64,000 bases of DNA, from NCBI RefSeq assembly GCF_900115045.1, contig NZ_FOVC01000007.1:113001-177000 (forward strand), in the 5' to 3' direction. Under the pieces are notes generated by a model, which worked only from the letters and a program-made list of their open reading frames with translations, was not told the DNA's origin and did not search any database. The position numbers and the translations under genes are program-made. Origin of the DNA: Izhakiella capsodis (GTDB taxonomy: Bacteria > Pseudomonadota > Gammaproteobacteria > Enterobacterales > Enterobacteriaceae). The stretch's first letter is position 1. Every line of letters begins with the position of its first letter. Positions 35,866-45,598 of this stretch are shown here, one piece after another.

Positions 35866-37938
35866 TTATTTACGTAGTTTCCCCGAGAGCCAATTGCCAT
35901 GATGCGGCCGTTGCGACCAGGCTAGCGATGAGATGGTATGCATGACCTTCAGATGACTGAGAATGCGCCTGACATGTCGCTCCACTACGGTAATCGGCCC
36001 TTCGTGAAAATTTTCCGGTGCTTCCATGATGTTAGTCTCGGAGCCAGGCCCATCATACTCAAGTCGCTGCTGGCAGCGTTGTAGTGCAATTTCGCAGGTT
36101 TGCAGATAGCGCTCCGCCAGGTCTGATGTCAGCATAGTATGTTCCCGCGCCAGAATAGTCATGGCGTTAATATCCTCGACGATAAACTGGCTGTGGGTAA
36201 CCCAGAGTTTCATATCGGCAAGGTAGTGGGAATTAAACGCTGGCTCCTGCATGGCCTGATTCAACGAGTTGAACAGCGCGTTGTGCGCTTGATTTACCCG
36301 GATACGTTGATAGGCCAGCTTTTCCGGCTGCTGTTCATTTCCCAGCAATAGTTGAAGCGCTGACTGATAGGCCCCCAGTGCATCGTGGGCGTTCTGGCGC
36401 AGCAGCCCGCTTTGCCACTGCGGCCACAGCCAGAGCATGCCGCCAAAGGCGATGAGACAGCCGAGCAGCGTGTCCAACAGCCGCGGCCAGAGAAAGTCAG
36501 CTCCATTGAGCGACAGCAGCTGTAATGAATAGACTGCCGTTACCGTAAAGCCAATCATTGCCCAACCGTAATACTTACGAATAAACAGATAACTGACCAG
36601 CGTTACCAGCAGCATGACCAGCAATACCAGGGTTTCGGGAACGTGAAGGCGCAGTGTCAGAGCGGCTATCACCAATCCAGCCAGCGTTCCCAGTGCCCGG
36701 TGCTGAATACGCACCCGGGTAGCGCTATAGCCGTTCTGACTGACGAACATGGTAGTCATCAGGACCCAATATGGCTTAGGCATGTTGAGGAATAGCGCGA
36801 GGGTACTGGCGAAGCTGAGCATGACCGCGAAGCGTCCGGCCGTACGCAATGCTGACGATTTAAGTGACAGATAGCTGCGTAGCGCCGGGATCAACGGCAG
36901 GCGCCGCTGGCGATCTGCCATCAGATCTCGTTGATACAGTGGCCGTTGGGTGCGTAATACCCGGCCGATACGGCTGAAATGGTGATAACAGAAGTGACCG
37001 ACAGGATTATCACTATGATGGCGGGTTATTTTTTCCAGCGCGCTTAGCGGTTTACTCATGCTGAAACGATCTGGCAGGCGATGGTAGAGGATATCATCGG
37101 CCAGCACACGCAGGCGTTTGGCGATGGTTTGCGCATTCCAGCGGATCACGGCTTCGGCATGGCTTTGCTCAACCAGCTTTTGCACCTCTTCAGGCTGAGG
37201 CAGACTGACGGCTATATGCTCCTGTAGATCAAGCGCGACCTGAAAGGCACGCGTCAGCCGCTTGTATTCATTTTGTTTGCCCCCCGACAGCATGTGCATT
37301 TGCTGATAGCAAAGGTTAATCAGATCGACGGCTTTTTGTTGGCGTGCAAGCAAAGGTGGCAGGGCAGTTTCCAGGTCGGTCAGCCTGGTTAGCAAAGTGT
37401 ATTTTGCTTCACAGTAGTCGGCCAGTTCACGGTAGAGCAGACTCAGGGTTTCCCGCATTGGCTGCTCTTTCCACAACCAGAACCAGAACCAGTTAAAAAG
37501 CCCGTACCATATGGTGCCAAGGATATAGAGCAATGGCGGTTGCCAGATTGGCATGCGCCCTTCGAGACTGATAGTGAAGATCGCGGCAATCAACGCACCA
37601 GGAAGCAGGCGCCCGTGCAATGGGCTGATTTCGCCAGTAATGCCTAAGAGCATCGTCATGACAAACATAATTACCGGTAGGGGGACATGCAGCAAACCGA
37701 AGTATTGTATGGCAAAGCTGCTGAAAGCAAACAGACTGCCGCCGACGACCAGTCGCTTAAAAAAGCGTTTGTGAGGGGTATCAAGTCCGGCAATATTGCA
37801 ACAGGCAGGGATCAGCGCGAAAAGAAGCCCTCTTTGTAAATCGCCGAGCAGCCATCCTACCGCAACGGGTAAACAGAGCACCAGCGTCTGACGTAGTGCG
37901 TAATTGACCTCAGGATGATAAATAATTCGACGCCACAT
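35866..37938 (-). CDS. yhfK: YhfK, YccS/YhfK-family inner-membrane protein
   Basis: A 690-residue protein (E. coli 700) with two clusters of membrane segments separated by cytoplasmic domains, the layout of the FUSC/aromatic acid exporter-like group. LPVAVGWLLGDLQRGLLFALIPACCNIAG begins the first cluster; MPKPYWVLMTTMFVSQNGYSATRVRIQHRALGTLAG the second. Transport role is likely but unproven. Lies between argD and crp as in E. coli, here read toward argD. Confidence 0.93.
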   Translation of the reverse strand: MWRRIIYHPEVNYALRQTLVLCLPVAVGWLLGDLQRGLLFALIPACCNIAGLDTPHKRFFKRLVVGGSLFAFSSFAIQYFGLLHVPLPVIMFVMTMLLGITGEISPLHGRLLPGALIAAIFTISLEGRMPIWQPPLLYILGTIWYGLFNWFWFWLWKEQPMRETLSLLYRELADYCEAKYTLLTRLTDLETALPPLLARQQKAVDLINLCYQQMHMLSGGKQNEYKRLTRAFQVALDLQEHIAVSLPQPEEVQKLVEQSHAEAVIRWNAQTIAKRLRVLADDILYHRLPDRFSMSKPLSALEKITRHHSDNPVGHFCYHHFSRIGRVLRTQRPLYQRDLMADRQRRLPLIPALRSYLSLKSSALRTAGRFAVMLSFASTLALFLNMPKPYWVLMTTMFVSQNGYSATRVRIQHRALGTLAGLVIAALTLRLHVPETLVLLVMLLVTLVSYLFIRKYYGWAMIGFTVTAVYSLQLLSLNGADFLWPRLLDTLLGCLIAFGGMLWLWPQWQSGLLRQNAHDALGAYQSALQLLLGNEQQPEKLAYQRIRVNQAHNALFNSLNQAMQEPAFNSHYLADMKLWVTHSQFIVEDINAMTILAREHTMLTSDLAERYLQTCEIALQRCQQRLEYDGPGSETNIMEAPENFHEGPITVVERHVRRILSHLKVMHTISSLAWSQRPHHGNWLSGKLRK

Positions 37939-38002
37939 ACGGCCTTTAACAAAAATAAAAAGACGCGATAGTCATTACCGCGCCGTATTCCTACGATCGG
38001 GT

Positions 38003-38635
38003 TTAGCGAGTGCCGTAGACAACGATAGTTTTACCATGAGCAGAGATCAGACTTTGATCTTCAAGCATCTTGAGTATGCGGCCAACCGTTTCACGTGAGC
38101 AGCCGACAATCTGACCGATCTCCTGGCGCGTGATTTTAATCTGCATTCCATCCGGGTGTGTCATTGCGTCCGGCTGTTTTGCCAGATTCAGCAGCGTCTG
38201 AGCGATGCGCCCGGTAACGTCCAGGAAGGCTAAGTTACCTACTTTTTCAGAGGTGACCTGTAACCGGCGCGCCATCTGTGATGATAACCGCATCAGGATC
38301 TCCGGGTTGACCTGGATCAGCTGGCGGAACTTCTTGTAAGAGATTTCAGCGACTTCACAGGCAGTTTTTGCTCTTACCCATGCGCTGCGCTCCTGACCTT
38401 CTTCAAATAGCCCCAATTCACCAATGAAGTCGCCCTGGTTGAGGTAAGAGAGGATCATCTCTTTACCCTCTTCATCTTTAATCAGAACGGCTACCGAACC
38501 TTTAACGATATAGTAAAGCGTTTCAGCCTTTTCACCCTGATGAATCAGCGTGCTTTTTGATGGATATTTGTGAATATGGCAATGTGACAGGAACCATTCA
38601 AGAGTCGGGTCTGTTTGCGGTTTGCCGAGCACCAT
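38003..38635 (-). CDS. crp: cAMP receptor protein
   Basis: Global catabolite regulator, 210 residues, nearly identical to E. coli CRP. cAMP pocket GELGLFEEGQERSAWVRAKTACEVAEIS, dimer helix, and helix-turn-helix TRQEIGQIVGCSRETVGRILKML; ends GKTIVVYGTR. Probably acts at the tre and lamB-like promoters in this window (TGTGA half-sites seen there). Confidence 0.99.
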   Translation of the reverse strand: MVLGKPQTDPTLEWFLSHCHIHKYPSKSTLIHQGEKAETLYYIVKGSVAVLIKDEEGKEMILSYLNQGDFIGELGLFEEGQERSAWVRAKTACEVAEISYKKFRQLIQVNPEILMRLSSQMARRLQVTSEKVGNLAFLDVTGRIAQTLLNLAKQPDAMTHPDGMQIKITRQEIGQIVGCSRETVGRILKMLEDQSLISAHGKTIVVYGTR

Positions 38636-39050
38636 TCGCTGTTATCCTCTGTTTATAATCGTGCCCTGAACACAGGATGAGAATTCCCTGCCAGGTATTG
38701 AGATGTTAACGCCATTTGCCATCGGAAAATTTATTTCAGGTGTGTTATCAGAGCATCGCTCAGGTTTTTATCCCGCCTTCGCCCTGTGATTTACCACCGG
38801 CAAATTGTTCAGACTTGTTTGTAGCATAGCTTTATCTCACTGTCTCCTGTTCTCTCGCTTCAGCTTGATGCACATAACAGCGCAACAGCATTCTGAGCGC
38901 ATTACGCTGGCGGCCTGTAAAAAAGAATAGCAGCGTTACGTCATCCTGGCGTAAAGGTACGGCAGCGCTAATTATTTTGGAGAACCCGTAGTTATGTGAT
39001 TAGCTGATGCTCTGATATCGACGAATAGTCTGGAATCAGCTACGGCGGTG
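38636..39050. promoter_or_regulatory. crp upstream gap without yhfA
   Basis: About 415 bp between the crp start and the prkB stop. In E. coli yhfA lies here; I see no frame for it on either strand, so it appears lost. The region should hold the crp promoter and leader. No other feature identified. Confidence 0.5.
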
Positions 39051-39920
39051 TCAGTGCGCGTTTCTTCCTTCCATCAGGCGCTTAACCAACGGTGTCATAA
39101 TCAGCTCCATAGCCAGCCCCATTTTCCCGCCGGGCACCACGAGGGTGTTAATATGCGAGATAAAAGAACCTTGAAGCATGGCCAGCAGATAGGGAAAATC
39201 AATATCCTCAAGATCGCGGAAATGAATGACGACCAGGCTTTCGTCCAGTGATGGAATGCTGCGGGCTGCAAACGGGTTGGAAGTATCTATGGTCGGGACG
39301 CGCTGGAAATTGATGTGAGTGCGTGAGAATTGGGGCGTAATGTAATTGATATAGTCATCCATCGAACGCACCACGGAGTCCATCACCGCTTCGCGCGAGT
39401 GCCCACGTTCGGTGGTGTCGCGCACCATCTTTTGAATCCATTCAAGGTTTACAATTGGCACCACGCCAACCAACAGGTCGACCTGTCCGGCGACATCATG
39501 TTGTTCGGTTACTACGCCGCCGTGTAGCCCTTCATAAAACAGCACGTCAGTCGGTTCCGGCAGCGGCTGCCAAGGCGTGAAGGTGCCGGGAACCTGATTC
39601 CACGGCACAGCTTCATCATAGGTATGCAAGTATTTGCGTGCTTGTCCGCTGCCGGATCGACCATATTCTGTAAAGGTCCTTTCCAGCAGGGAAAAATCAT
39701 TCGCGTCCGGGCCAAAGTAACTAATATGTCGGCCCAAATCGCGCGCTTTACGGATAGCCATATCCATTTCCGGGCGCGTGTACTGGTGAAAGCTGTCGCC
39801 TTCGACCTCTGCGGCTGTCAAATTTAGCAGCTGGAATATTTTACGAAAAGCCAGGCTGGTCGTCGTCGTTCCTGCGCCGCTGGAGCCGGTTACGGCGATG
39901 ACCGGGTGTTTTACCGACAT
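39051..39920 (-). CDS. prkB: Phosphoribulokinase-like protein PrkB
   Basis: 289 residues, the same as E. coli PrkB. P-loop-like ITGSSGAGTTTTS in the form VTGSSGAGTTTTSLAFRKIF, then RPEMDMAIRKARD, GPDANDF and EGLHGGVV. The family resembles Calvin-cycle phosphoribulokinase, but enterobacteria lack that cycle, so its true substrate is not established. Confidence 0.94.
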   Translation of the reverse strand: MSVKHPVIAVTGSSGAGTTTTSLAFRKIFQLLNLTAAEVEGDSFHQYTRPEMDMAIRKARDLGRHISYFGPDANDFSLLERTFTEYGRSGSGQARKYLHTYDEAVPWNQVPGTFTPWQPLPEPTDVLFYEGLHGGVVTEQHDVAGQVDLLVGVVPIVNLEWIQKMVRDTTERGHSREAVMDSVVRSMDDYINYITPQFSRTHINFQRVPTIDTSNPFAARSIPSLDESLVVIHFRDLEDIDFPYLLAMLQGSFISHINTLVVPGGKMGLAMELIMTPLVKRLMEGRNAH

Positions 39921-39978
39921 AGATTACGCTCCCTGATAGATGACTGGATCACTTGTTATCATGTTCAACCTGTGGATG

Positions 39979-40197
39979 TCATCCATGAAACGAATTTCGC
40001 GGCATAATATTGATGGTCTCATGCAGCTCTGACCACACCAGTACCGCATCACCATTATGCAACTGGCGGCGGACATCATCCACTTTCTGTTCAAGAGTGC
40101 GCTCCTGTTCGCCGTAATCGGTGCCTTCACGCAGTACAAATGCTTCAATAAGATTGTTCAGTGTTTCTGCTTCGAGCTGCTGCCAGGGAATAATCAC
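39979..40197 (-). CDS. yheU: YheU, UPF0270 family small protein
   Basis: Starts with GTG at 40197 behind GGAG (7-nt spacing), giving 72 residues, the E. coli length: IIPWQQLEAETLNNLIEAF, VLREGTDYGEQERTLEQK and WSELHETINIMPR. Conserved small protein of unknown function, packed 1 bp behind yheT. A longer ATG frame from 40296 is the yheT 3' region read in another frame. Confidence 0.92.
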   Translation of the reverse strand: MIIPWQQLEAETLNNLIEAFVLREGTDYGEQERTLEQKVDDVRRQLHNGDAVLVWSELHETINIMPRNSFHG

Positions 40198-40198
40198 G

Positions 40199-41215
40199 CT
40201 ATTGCTCCAGCCAATTTTCAAGCCAGTCGGGCACCCGCTGCTCAAGCCACATTTGCGGCCTGAGCAGCGTTCCGCCGACGAATCCGACATGCCCACCGTT
40301 AGCGGTTAGTTGATAAGTGGTGCTGGCTGATAGTTGCCTGGATGTTGGAATGACGTCATCGGTCATAAATGGATCATCTTTGGCATGAATAATCAACATC
40401 GGCTTACGTACGCCATGGAGCAGTGGCAGGGCGCTGGCCTGACGATAATAATCAAGTGCATCGCTAAAGCCGTGAGCGCGCGAGGTAATGGCATCGTCAA
40501 AATGTCGCAGCCGCCTAATACGTTTCAGCAGCGAGGCGTCAATTGGCAGCGTGCCGGGGAAGGCGCGCAGCTTTCTTCTGGCGTTCTGCTTTAGCCGCGA
40601 CAGAAGATAGTGTTGATAGAAGCGGGAAAATCCCTGCTCCAGTTTGACGCTACAGGGTTCAAGCATTAGCGGTGCGGAAATAACGACGCCAGCGTCCAGA
40701 AGGCAGTCATTGCCCTGCTTGCCCATCAGGCAAGCCAGCATGTTTCCACCTAGCGAAACGCCAACGGCTGCTGTGGGGGCTCGTCCCCACTGGGTATGTA
40801 GCCAGTGTAAAAAGTAGCTGGCGTCCTCGGTTTCACCCGAATGATAGATACGCTCCCGCCGGTTCGGCTCGCCGCTACAACCGCGAAAATGCATGACTAC
40901 GCCCAGCCAGCCGCGACGCTGGGCTGCTTCAATCAGCCCGTGCGCATAGGGGCTGTTGATGCTACCTTCCAGGCCGTGAAAAAGCACCATACGCGGTTTA
41001 TGAGCAGCGCCGGCCGGGTTTTCGCTCCAGGCGAGATCGACAAAATCACCATCTGGCAGCGTTAATCGCTGCCAGTACGGCTGTAGCCGGACACGTCGGC
41101 GCAAAATGCGTGGTAGCAACGTTTGCAAGTGGGCATTTTGAAAGCCGGCGAGAGGCCTAAATGTGCTTTCATCCGGCCGATGAAAATTTATGTCGGTAAT
41201 GCTTGTCGGATCCAT
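40199..41215 (-). CDS. yheT: YheT, alpha/beta hydrolase
   Basis: 338 residues (E. coli 340), AB-hydrolase 4 family. GLEGSINSPYAHGLIEAAQRRGWLGVVMHFRGCSGEPNR forms the oxyanion region; nucleophile Ser in GVSLGGNML; acid Asp in HAKDDPFM; His in GGHVGF. Probably an esterase of unknown substrate. Transcribed with yheU and perhaps prkB. Confidence 0.94.
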   Translation of the reverse strand: MDPTSITDINFHRPDESTFRPLAGFQNAHLQTLLPRILRRRVRLQPYWQRLTLPDGDFVDLAWSENPAGAAHKPRMVLFHGLEGSINSPYAHGLIEAAQRRGWLGVVMHFRGCSGEPNRRERIYHSGETEDASYFLHWLHTQWGRAPTAAVGVSLGGNMLACLMGKQGNDCLLDAGVVISAPLMLEPCSVKLEQGFSRFYQHYLLSRLKQNARRKLRAFPGTLPIDASLLKRIRRLRHFDDAITSRAHGFSDALDYYRQASALPLLHGVRKPMLIIHAKDDPFMTDDVIPTSRQLSASTTYQLTANGGHVGFVGGTLLRPQMWLEQRVPDWLENWLEQ

Positions 41216-41274
41216 ATCACACTGCTAGCTTCGGAAGGTTAATTTGTTTGCTGGGTGAGGAGCACTCTTATTCT

Positions 41275-41877
41275 ATGGAACTGAATATTTTTTTATCAAT
41301 GTTAGGCTTTCTCTGGGTCGCTGCCATCACGCCAGGCCCTAATAATATGCTACTCACCGCCTCGGCAGCGAATTATGGTTTTATTCGCTCAATAATGCTA
41401 CTGGTTGGCATCATGATAGGTATGCAGCTGATGCTATTGATGGTGGCGTTTGGCATTGGCGGTCTGATTCTACTCTGTCCTTCTCTGCATCTGTTTTTAA
41501 AAGTAGCCGGCAGCGTTTATCTCCTGTGGTTAAGCTGGAAGATTGCAACCGCGCCATACGAAAAGCTGAATACCGACGCGGTGCCGTCCAGGCCGATGCC
41601 GCTCTGGCAGGGTGGGGTGTTGCAGCTGATTAACCCGAAAGCCTGGCTCATGGCCCTCGGCGCAGTTGCCAGCTTTTCGCTAGCCGGTGCGCAATATCTT
41701 CATTCGGTGGTGGCGATCAGCATTGGCATGGCACTGGTTAATCTGTTAGCTGGCATTATATGGCTGGGTTTTGGCACCGCGATTGGCCGAATCCTACGCG
41801 GTCGTAGGGCGTGGAAAATTTTTAATTTGGCAATGGGCCTGCTGACTGCCAGCTGTGTTTTTCTGATCTGGCACTAA
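41275..41877 (+). CDS. LysE/RhtB-family amino-acid exporter
   Basis: A 200-residue inner-membrane protein with the family signature GFLWVAAITPGPNNMLL near the N-terminus and about six hydrophobic segments. Start at 41275 (MELNIFLSMLG) is preferred over the upstream frame start at 41203; GAGGAG lies 12 nt before it. Such proteins export amino acids or derivatives; substrate cannot be told. It is divergent from yheT. Confidence 0.85.
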   Translation: MELNIFLSMLGFLWVAAITPGPNNMLLTASAANYGFIRSIMLLVGIMIGMQLMLLMVAFGIGGLILLCPSLHLFLKVAGSVYLLWLSWKIATAPYEKLNTDAVPSRPMPLWQGGVLQLINPKAWLMALGAVASFSLAGAQYLHSVVAISIGMALVNLLAGIIWLGFGTAIGRILRGRRAWKIFNLAMGLLTASCVFLIWH

Positions 41878-42033
41878 CGTTGCCACCATTCGTCGCTTTA
41901 AGCAATGAATTGCCATTTTTGTTCTGGATAATTTTAGTTATAAAGAATAATTTTTTATTCTTTTATTAAGCCTAAAACTCACGGTTAAACCTGTCGCCAT
42001 GATGGCAGGATAAAAAAACCGGAGTGGTAGGTA

Positions 42034-42490
42034 ATGATGAAAACAATGACACGCATGGCGCTATTTGCCGTACTGGCCGTGTTGAGCCTTCACTCCCAGG
42101 CGGCAAACGTTACGGTAGCGTGGCAAACGTCGGCCGAGCCGGCAAAGGTTGCGCAGGCGGATAATATGTTTGAAAAGCTCAGCGATGCGTACGTTTAGGC
42201 GCCTGCCATATATCAGCTGGCAAAAAGCGGCAAAGCATTGAAGGATTTTCGTCAGATTAACCGCTGGGGTTCACTGAGGCGCTATGTTTGGGTCGTGCGA
42301 AGAGATTTCGCCAGATCGCTCTGGCGTTGTTACTGCCTTTGCTCGCAGCGCGATTCAGGTGCAAAAAGTCTACCTTGATGAGTCGGGGGCTGGCTAAAAA
42401 ATCACAATAATCTGCAGCGGTTCTTCCGCTAAAACTGCGTGCCCACAGAGCAGATACCGCAGCTGCTAACAATGTACCAAGGCTTGTAGC
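42034..42490 (+). pseudogene. tauA: tauA pseudogene (taurine-binding protein)
   Basis: The first 54 codons give a signal peptide and NVTVAWQTSAEPAKVAQADN, which matches E. coli TauA almost exactly. The reading then jumps to DAYV-stop-APAIYQLAKSGKALKDF, equivalent to GAYVWAPAVNALEKDGKVLTD far downstream: roughly 130 residues are deleted and a conserved Trp codon is TAG. Further along, YVWVVRRDFA, then GVVTAFARSAIQVQKVYL and WLKNHNNLQRFF continue the TauA alignment in shifted frames. The gene is clearly dead. It still has a good ribosome site (GGAG). The boundary at 42490 is approximate. Confidence 0.88.
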
Positions 42491-43180
42491 TGCAAGCGAG
42501 ATATAAAGGGTTCTGAGTATAAAGTGAAGCTCAGGGCATGCAAAGCACTGGGGCAGCGAAGCCGTAACGCTCGTCCGGTAAAGACGCTACGTTAACACGA
42601 AATTATTTGTGTTTTCAGACAGGCGTGATCTTATCTTGCTATTAAGCAAAAATTCGATTTATTTAAAAAAGTCTTAGAAAACTCAATAAAATGATGATTG
42701 AGTTTTCCTGATGACGCATAAATTATGTGATCCCAATTAAATATTGGGAACGTTCCCGTTTATTCTGTAATAAAAATGATTCAGGCTTATCCCACAGATT
42801 ATTTTCTAACTTAGGTTATCTTCAATAAAGATTAGCGATGCATGACATAAATCAACAAAATTTTGACAAACTAATCGAGTTTGTGGGAGAGGAATATTGC
42901 TCCAGTCAACCGCGATATTATTTATCTACGCTTAGCATGAGCGAAGGCTGAATGAAAATACAAACCGCATTCTGCGACAGTTGATCCCTAAAATAACAGG
43001 TTTTTTTTAGAAAAGAATTTATAGCCCTGTCAGGGCGGATTGAAAAAGTAGTCCACGCAAGTATCTTGGCCTCGGGTAACTTTCGATGGTATTTGCAGAG
43101 CTAATAATAGTGGCTCTGCGTTATCGCCTCGGATTTTAATCCGCAGATTATCAAAATATACTCTTTGGAGATCGGGAATA
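42491..43180. promoter_or_regulatory. Long leader region before the LamB-like porin
   Basis: About 690 bp, AT-rich from 42600 on, without a convincing gene. It contains the TreR-like operator at 42746-42757, a TGTGA half-site just before it (42726-42730) typical of CRP sites, and an inverted repeat TCCCAAT / ATTGGGA (42731-42749) overlapping the operator. The distance from operator to porin start (about 420 bp) is unusually long. Confidence 0.5.
42746..42757. promoter_or_regulatory. Operator-like palindrome GGGAACGTTCCC (upstream of porin)
   Basis: Perfect 12-bp palindrome with central CG, the type bound by LacI-family repressors. The identical 12 bp recur at 48778-48789 before treB, next to the treR gene, so TreR is the likely binder. 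Confidence 0.7.
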
Positions 43181-44449
43181 ATGATTGTTTTCCGCAAAAA
43201 TACTGTGGCTGTCCTCTTCACAGTCAGCATGACATCTACACCCGCGCTGGCACTCGACTTTCATGGCTATGCTCGCTCTGGTATCGGCTGGACAGGTAGT
43301 GGTAAAGAGCAGCAATGTTTTCAGGTAACAGGTGCACAAAGTAAATATCGTCTGGGGAATGAATGTGAAACCTATGCGGAATTAGGCCTTGGTCAGGAAA
43401 TATGGAAAGAAGGAAATAAAAATTTTTACTTTGATTCTCTACTGGCATATTCCGTCGCCCAAAGAACGGATAATGAGTCAACAAGTCCATCACTACGAAT
43501 TGCCAGTGTACGGGGGGAAAATCTGATAGATTTATTGCCTGGAGCAACTCTTTGGGCAGGGAAAAGTTTTTATCAACGCCATGATGTCCATATGATTGAC
43601 TTTTATTACTGGGATATTTCAGGTCCAGGTGCTGGGCTGGAAAATATCGATTTGGGTTTTGGGAAACTCTCATTGGCGGTGACGCGTAACAGTGAATCTG
43701 GTGGTTCTTACGGCTATATTGATAATCAATTGAAAGAAGTTCCAACCGTTAACGATACGTTGGATGTTCGTCTGGCAGGGCTTGAGACCAATCGAGGAGG
43801 CGTTCTGGAGTTCGGTGCCGATTACGGGCGGGCTCATGCTAAAGATCGCTATCATTTCGCTGACGGCGCCAGTAAAGATGGTTGGATGTTTACAGCAGAA
43901 CATACTCAAAGCATTTTGAATGGTTATAACAAATTCGCAGTTCAGTATGCCAATGATTCTATGACTGGGCAGAACAATGGACGTAATGCGGGGGCAACAA
44001 TCGATAATAATGGTCACATGGTTCGAGTGATTAATCATGGCGCTATTGATTTCAACGATAAATGGGGCCTGATGTATGTAGCAATGTACCAGGATATTGA
44101 TCGTGATAATAAGAATGGTACCACCTGGTATACGGCCGGAGTGCGACCTATGTATAAATGGACACCAATTATGAGCACCCTGATGGAGATCGGTTATGAC
44201 AACGTTAAATCTCAACGCATTGGTGATCGCAACAGTCAGTATAAAATGACCCTGGCTCAACAATGGCAGGCTGGCGACAGCATCTGGTCGCGTCCGGCTA
44301 TCCGTGTGTTTGCAACCTATGCCACATGGGACGAGAAATGGGGTTATAACAATAGCGGCGTGGCCTATAACGACACTAACGTTAACACCTATAGCCGCGG
44401 TGATAACGATGAGTGGACCTTCGGTGCGCAGATGGAAATCTGGTGGTGA
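43181..44449 (+). CDS. lamB: LamB-family maltoporin/glycoporin
   Basis: 422 residues (E. coli LamB 446) with signal peptide ending PALA-LDFHGYARSGIGWTGSG, the classic mature LamB start. Cys pair CFQVTGAQSKYRLGNEC, and C-terminal YATWDEKWGYN and EWTFGAQMEIWW with terminal aromatic Trp for outer-membrane assembly. Eighteen-strand sugar-specific porin. In E. coli lamB belongs to malK-lamB-malM; here malK and malEFG are not adjacent, and trehalose genes are. A role in trehalose/maltodextrin entry is inferred. Confidence 0.92.
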   Translation: MIVFRKNTVAVLFTVSMTSTPALALDFHGYARSGIGWTGSGKEQQCFQVTGAQSKYRLGNECETYAELGLGQEIWKEGNKNFYFDSLLAYSVAQRTDNESTSPSLRIASVRGENLIDLLPGATLWAGKSFYQRHDVHMIDFYYWDISGPGAGLENIDLGFGKLSLAVTRNSESGGSYGYIDNQLKEVPTVNDTLDVRLAGLETNRGGVLEFGADYGRAHAKDRYHFADGASKDGWMFTAEHTQSILNGYNKFAVQYANDSMTGQNNGRNAGATIDNNGHMVRVINHGAIDFNDKWGLMYVAMYQDIDRDNKNGTTWYTAGVRPMYKWTPIMSTLMEIGYDNVKSQRIGDRNSQYKMTLAQQWQAGDSIWSRPAIRVFATYATWDEKWGYNNSGVAYNDTNVNTYSRGDNDEWTFGAQMEIWW

Positions 44450-44474
44450 TCGAAATCCTGTCTATCGTGCTTGA

Positions 44475-44497
44475 AAGGGGAGGGTTTTAGCCCCCTT
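44475..44497 (+). terminator. Hairpin between the porin and malM
   Basis: AAGGGG / CCCCTT stem with an 11-nt loop, 25 bp behind the porin stop. Without a T-run it is more likely an mRNA-stabilising or attenuating stem, as is usual between lamB and malM. Confidence 0.4.
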
Positions 44498-44559
44498 ACT
44501 TTCGGTCCAGAGCACTATTATCCCGTGACCGTTTGGCCATTAGAATTAAGGTGACAACA

Positions 44560-45477
44560 ATGAAAATGAAGAAAAGCCTCGTTGCCCTCTGCTTGTCCGT
44601 CGGACTCGCGGCATATCTACCCGCGGCCAGTTTTGCTGATGCCAATTTCGTGCCGCAGAATACCTCTGCCGCACCGTCTATACCCGTCTCCGCACTGCAT
44701 CAGCTAATATGGACTCCGGTCGATCAATCAAAAACGCAAACCACGAAATTCGCTATCGCCGGACAAAAGTTGAATGTCCCCGGTATCTCGGGCCCGGTCG
44801 CCGCATACAGCGTTCCAGCTAATATTGGCGAACTGAAGATTATGCTAACCAGTGAAGTGGACAATAAAAATCGCGTTTTTTCGCCTAACGTATTAATTTT
44901 TGACCAGAATATGACGCCCTACGCATTCTTCCCTGGCACCTATTTCACTTATCTGGTGCCGGGCGTCATGAGTTCTGACCGTCTGCAAGGAGTTATGCGT
45001 CTTACGCCGGCCCCAGGACAGCAGAAAATTTATGTTCTGGTGTTTACTACACCCAGGGATTTGCAGCAAAACACCAAATTAATCAATCCGGCTAAAGCCT
45101 ACGCCAAAGGTACGGGCAATGCGGTACCAGATATTCCGGATCCCATTGCCAAACATATTTCTGACGGCACCATCAGTCTAAGGGTGAAATCGGCTTCCGG
45201 CGCCAGCATTTTAGTAGGATCTCTGTTTGGCTCTTCGCGTCCTGTACCAGTAATTATAGGTAATACGGCAGCTTCTGTTTCAAAAGCACATAACTCAGCC
45301 CCGTTTGTGCAGCGCGGACCGATCCTTGATGATACCGAAAATTATTTTAATGATGGTATCAGGTTGTCGGTAGAAAAAGGTGATATTGATAAGGCCTTGA
45401 AATTAATGAATGAAGCCGAGAGGATAGGATCAAAATCTGCCCGTTCTGTCTTTATTGAAAGTGTAAAAGGCAAATAA
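44560..45477 (+). CDS. malM: MalM-like periplasmic protein
   Basis: Start at 44560 (MKMKKSLVALCLSVGLAAYLP, behind AAGGTG) gives 305 residues; E. coli MalM has 306. Signal peptide about 1-27 (ends FADA). Features include HQLIWTPVDQSKTQTTKFAI, MTPYAFFPGTYFTYLVPGVM and VPDIPDPIAKHISDGTISLRVK. MalM is encoded with LamB in the maltose regulon and its function is not established. Follows the porin by 110 bp on the same strand. Confidence 0.9.
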   Translation: MKMKKSLVALCLSVGLAAYLPAASFADANFVPQNTSAAPSIPVSALHQLIWTPVDQSKTQTTKFAIAGQKLNVPGISGPVAAYSVPANIGELKIMLTSEVDNKNRVFSPNVLIFDQNMTPYAFFPGTYFTYLVPGVMSSDRLQGVMRLTPAPGQQKIYVLVFTTPRDLQQNTKLINPAKAYAKGTGNAVPDIPDPIAKHISDGTISLRVKSASGASILVGSLFGSSRPVPVIIGNTAASVSKAHNSAPFVQRGPILDDTENYFNDGIRLSVEKGDIDKALKLMNEAERIGSKSARSVFIESVKGK

Positions 45478-45598
45478 GGGTCTGCATCTCCCATAAAAGC
45501 CGCGCCCGAGTGATTATCATTCTGTTATGTGTATTGACTATCAGGAAAAGTAATCAGATATGCGGCGCGATGCTTTGCCTGAAACGCCACATTTATCC

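Noticed and set aside
39924..40148. 74-residue minus-strand frame near yheU
   Set aside because: It is another frame of yheU, whose GTG-started 72-residue protein matches the known family.
42200..42490. Minus-strand 71-residue frame over the tauA relic
   Set aside because: The plus-strand translations in all frames follow TauA, so the opposite frame is a shadow.
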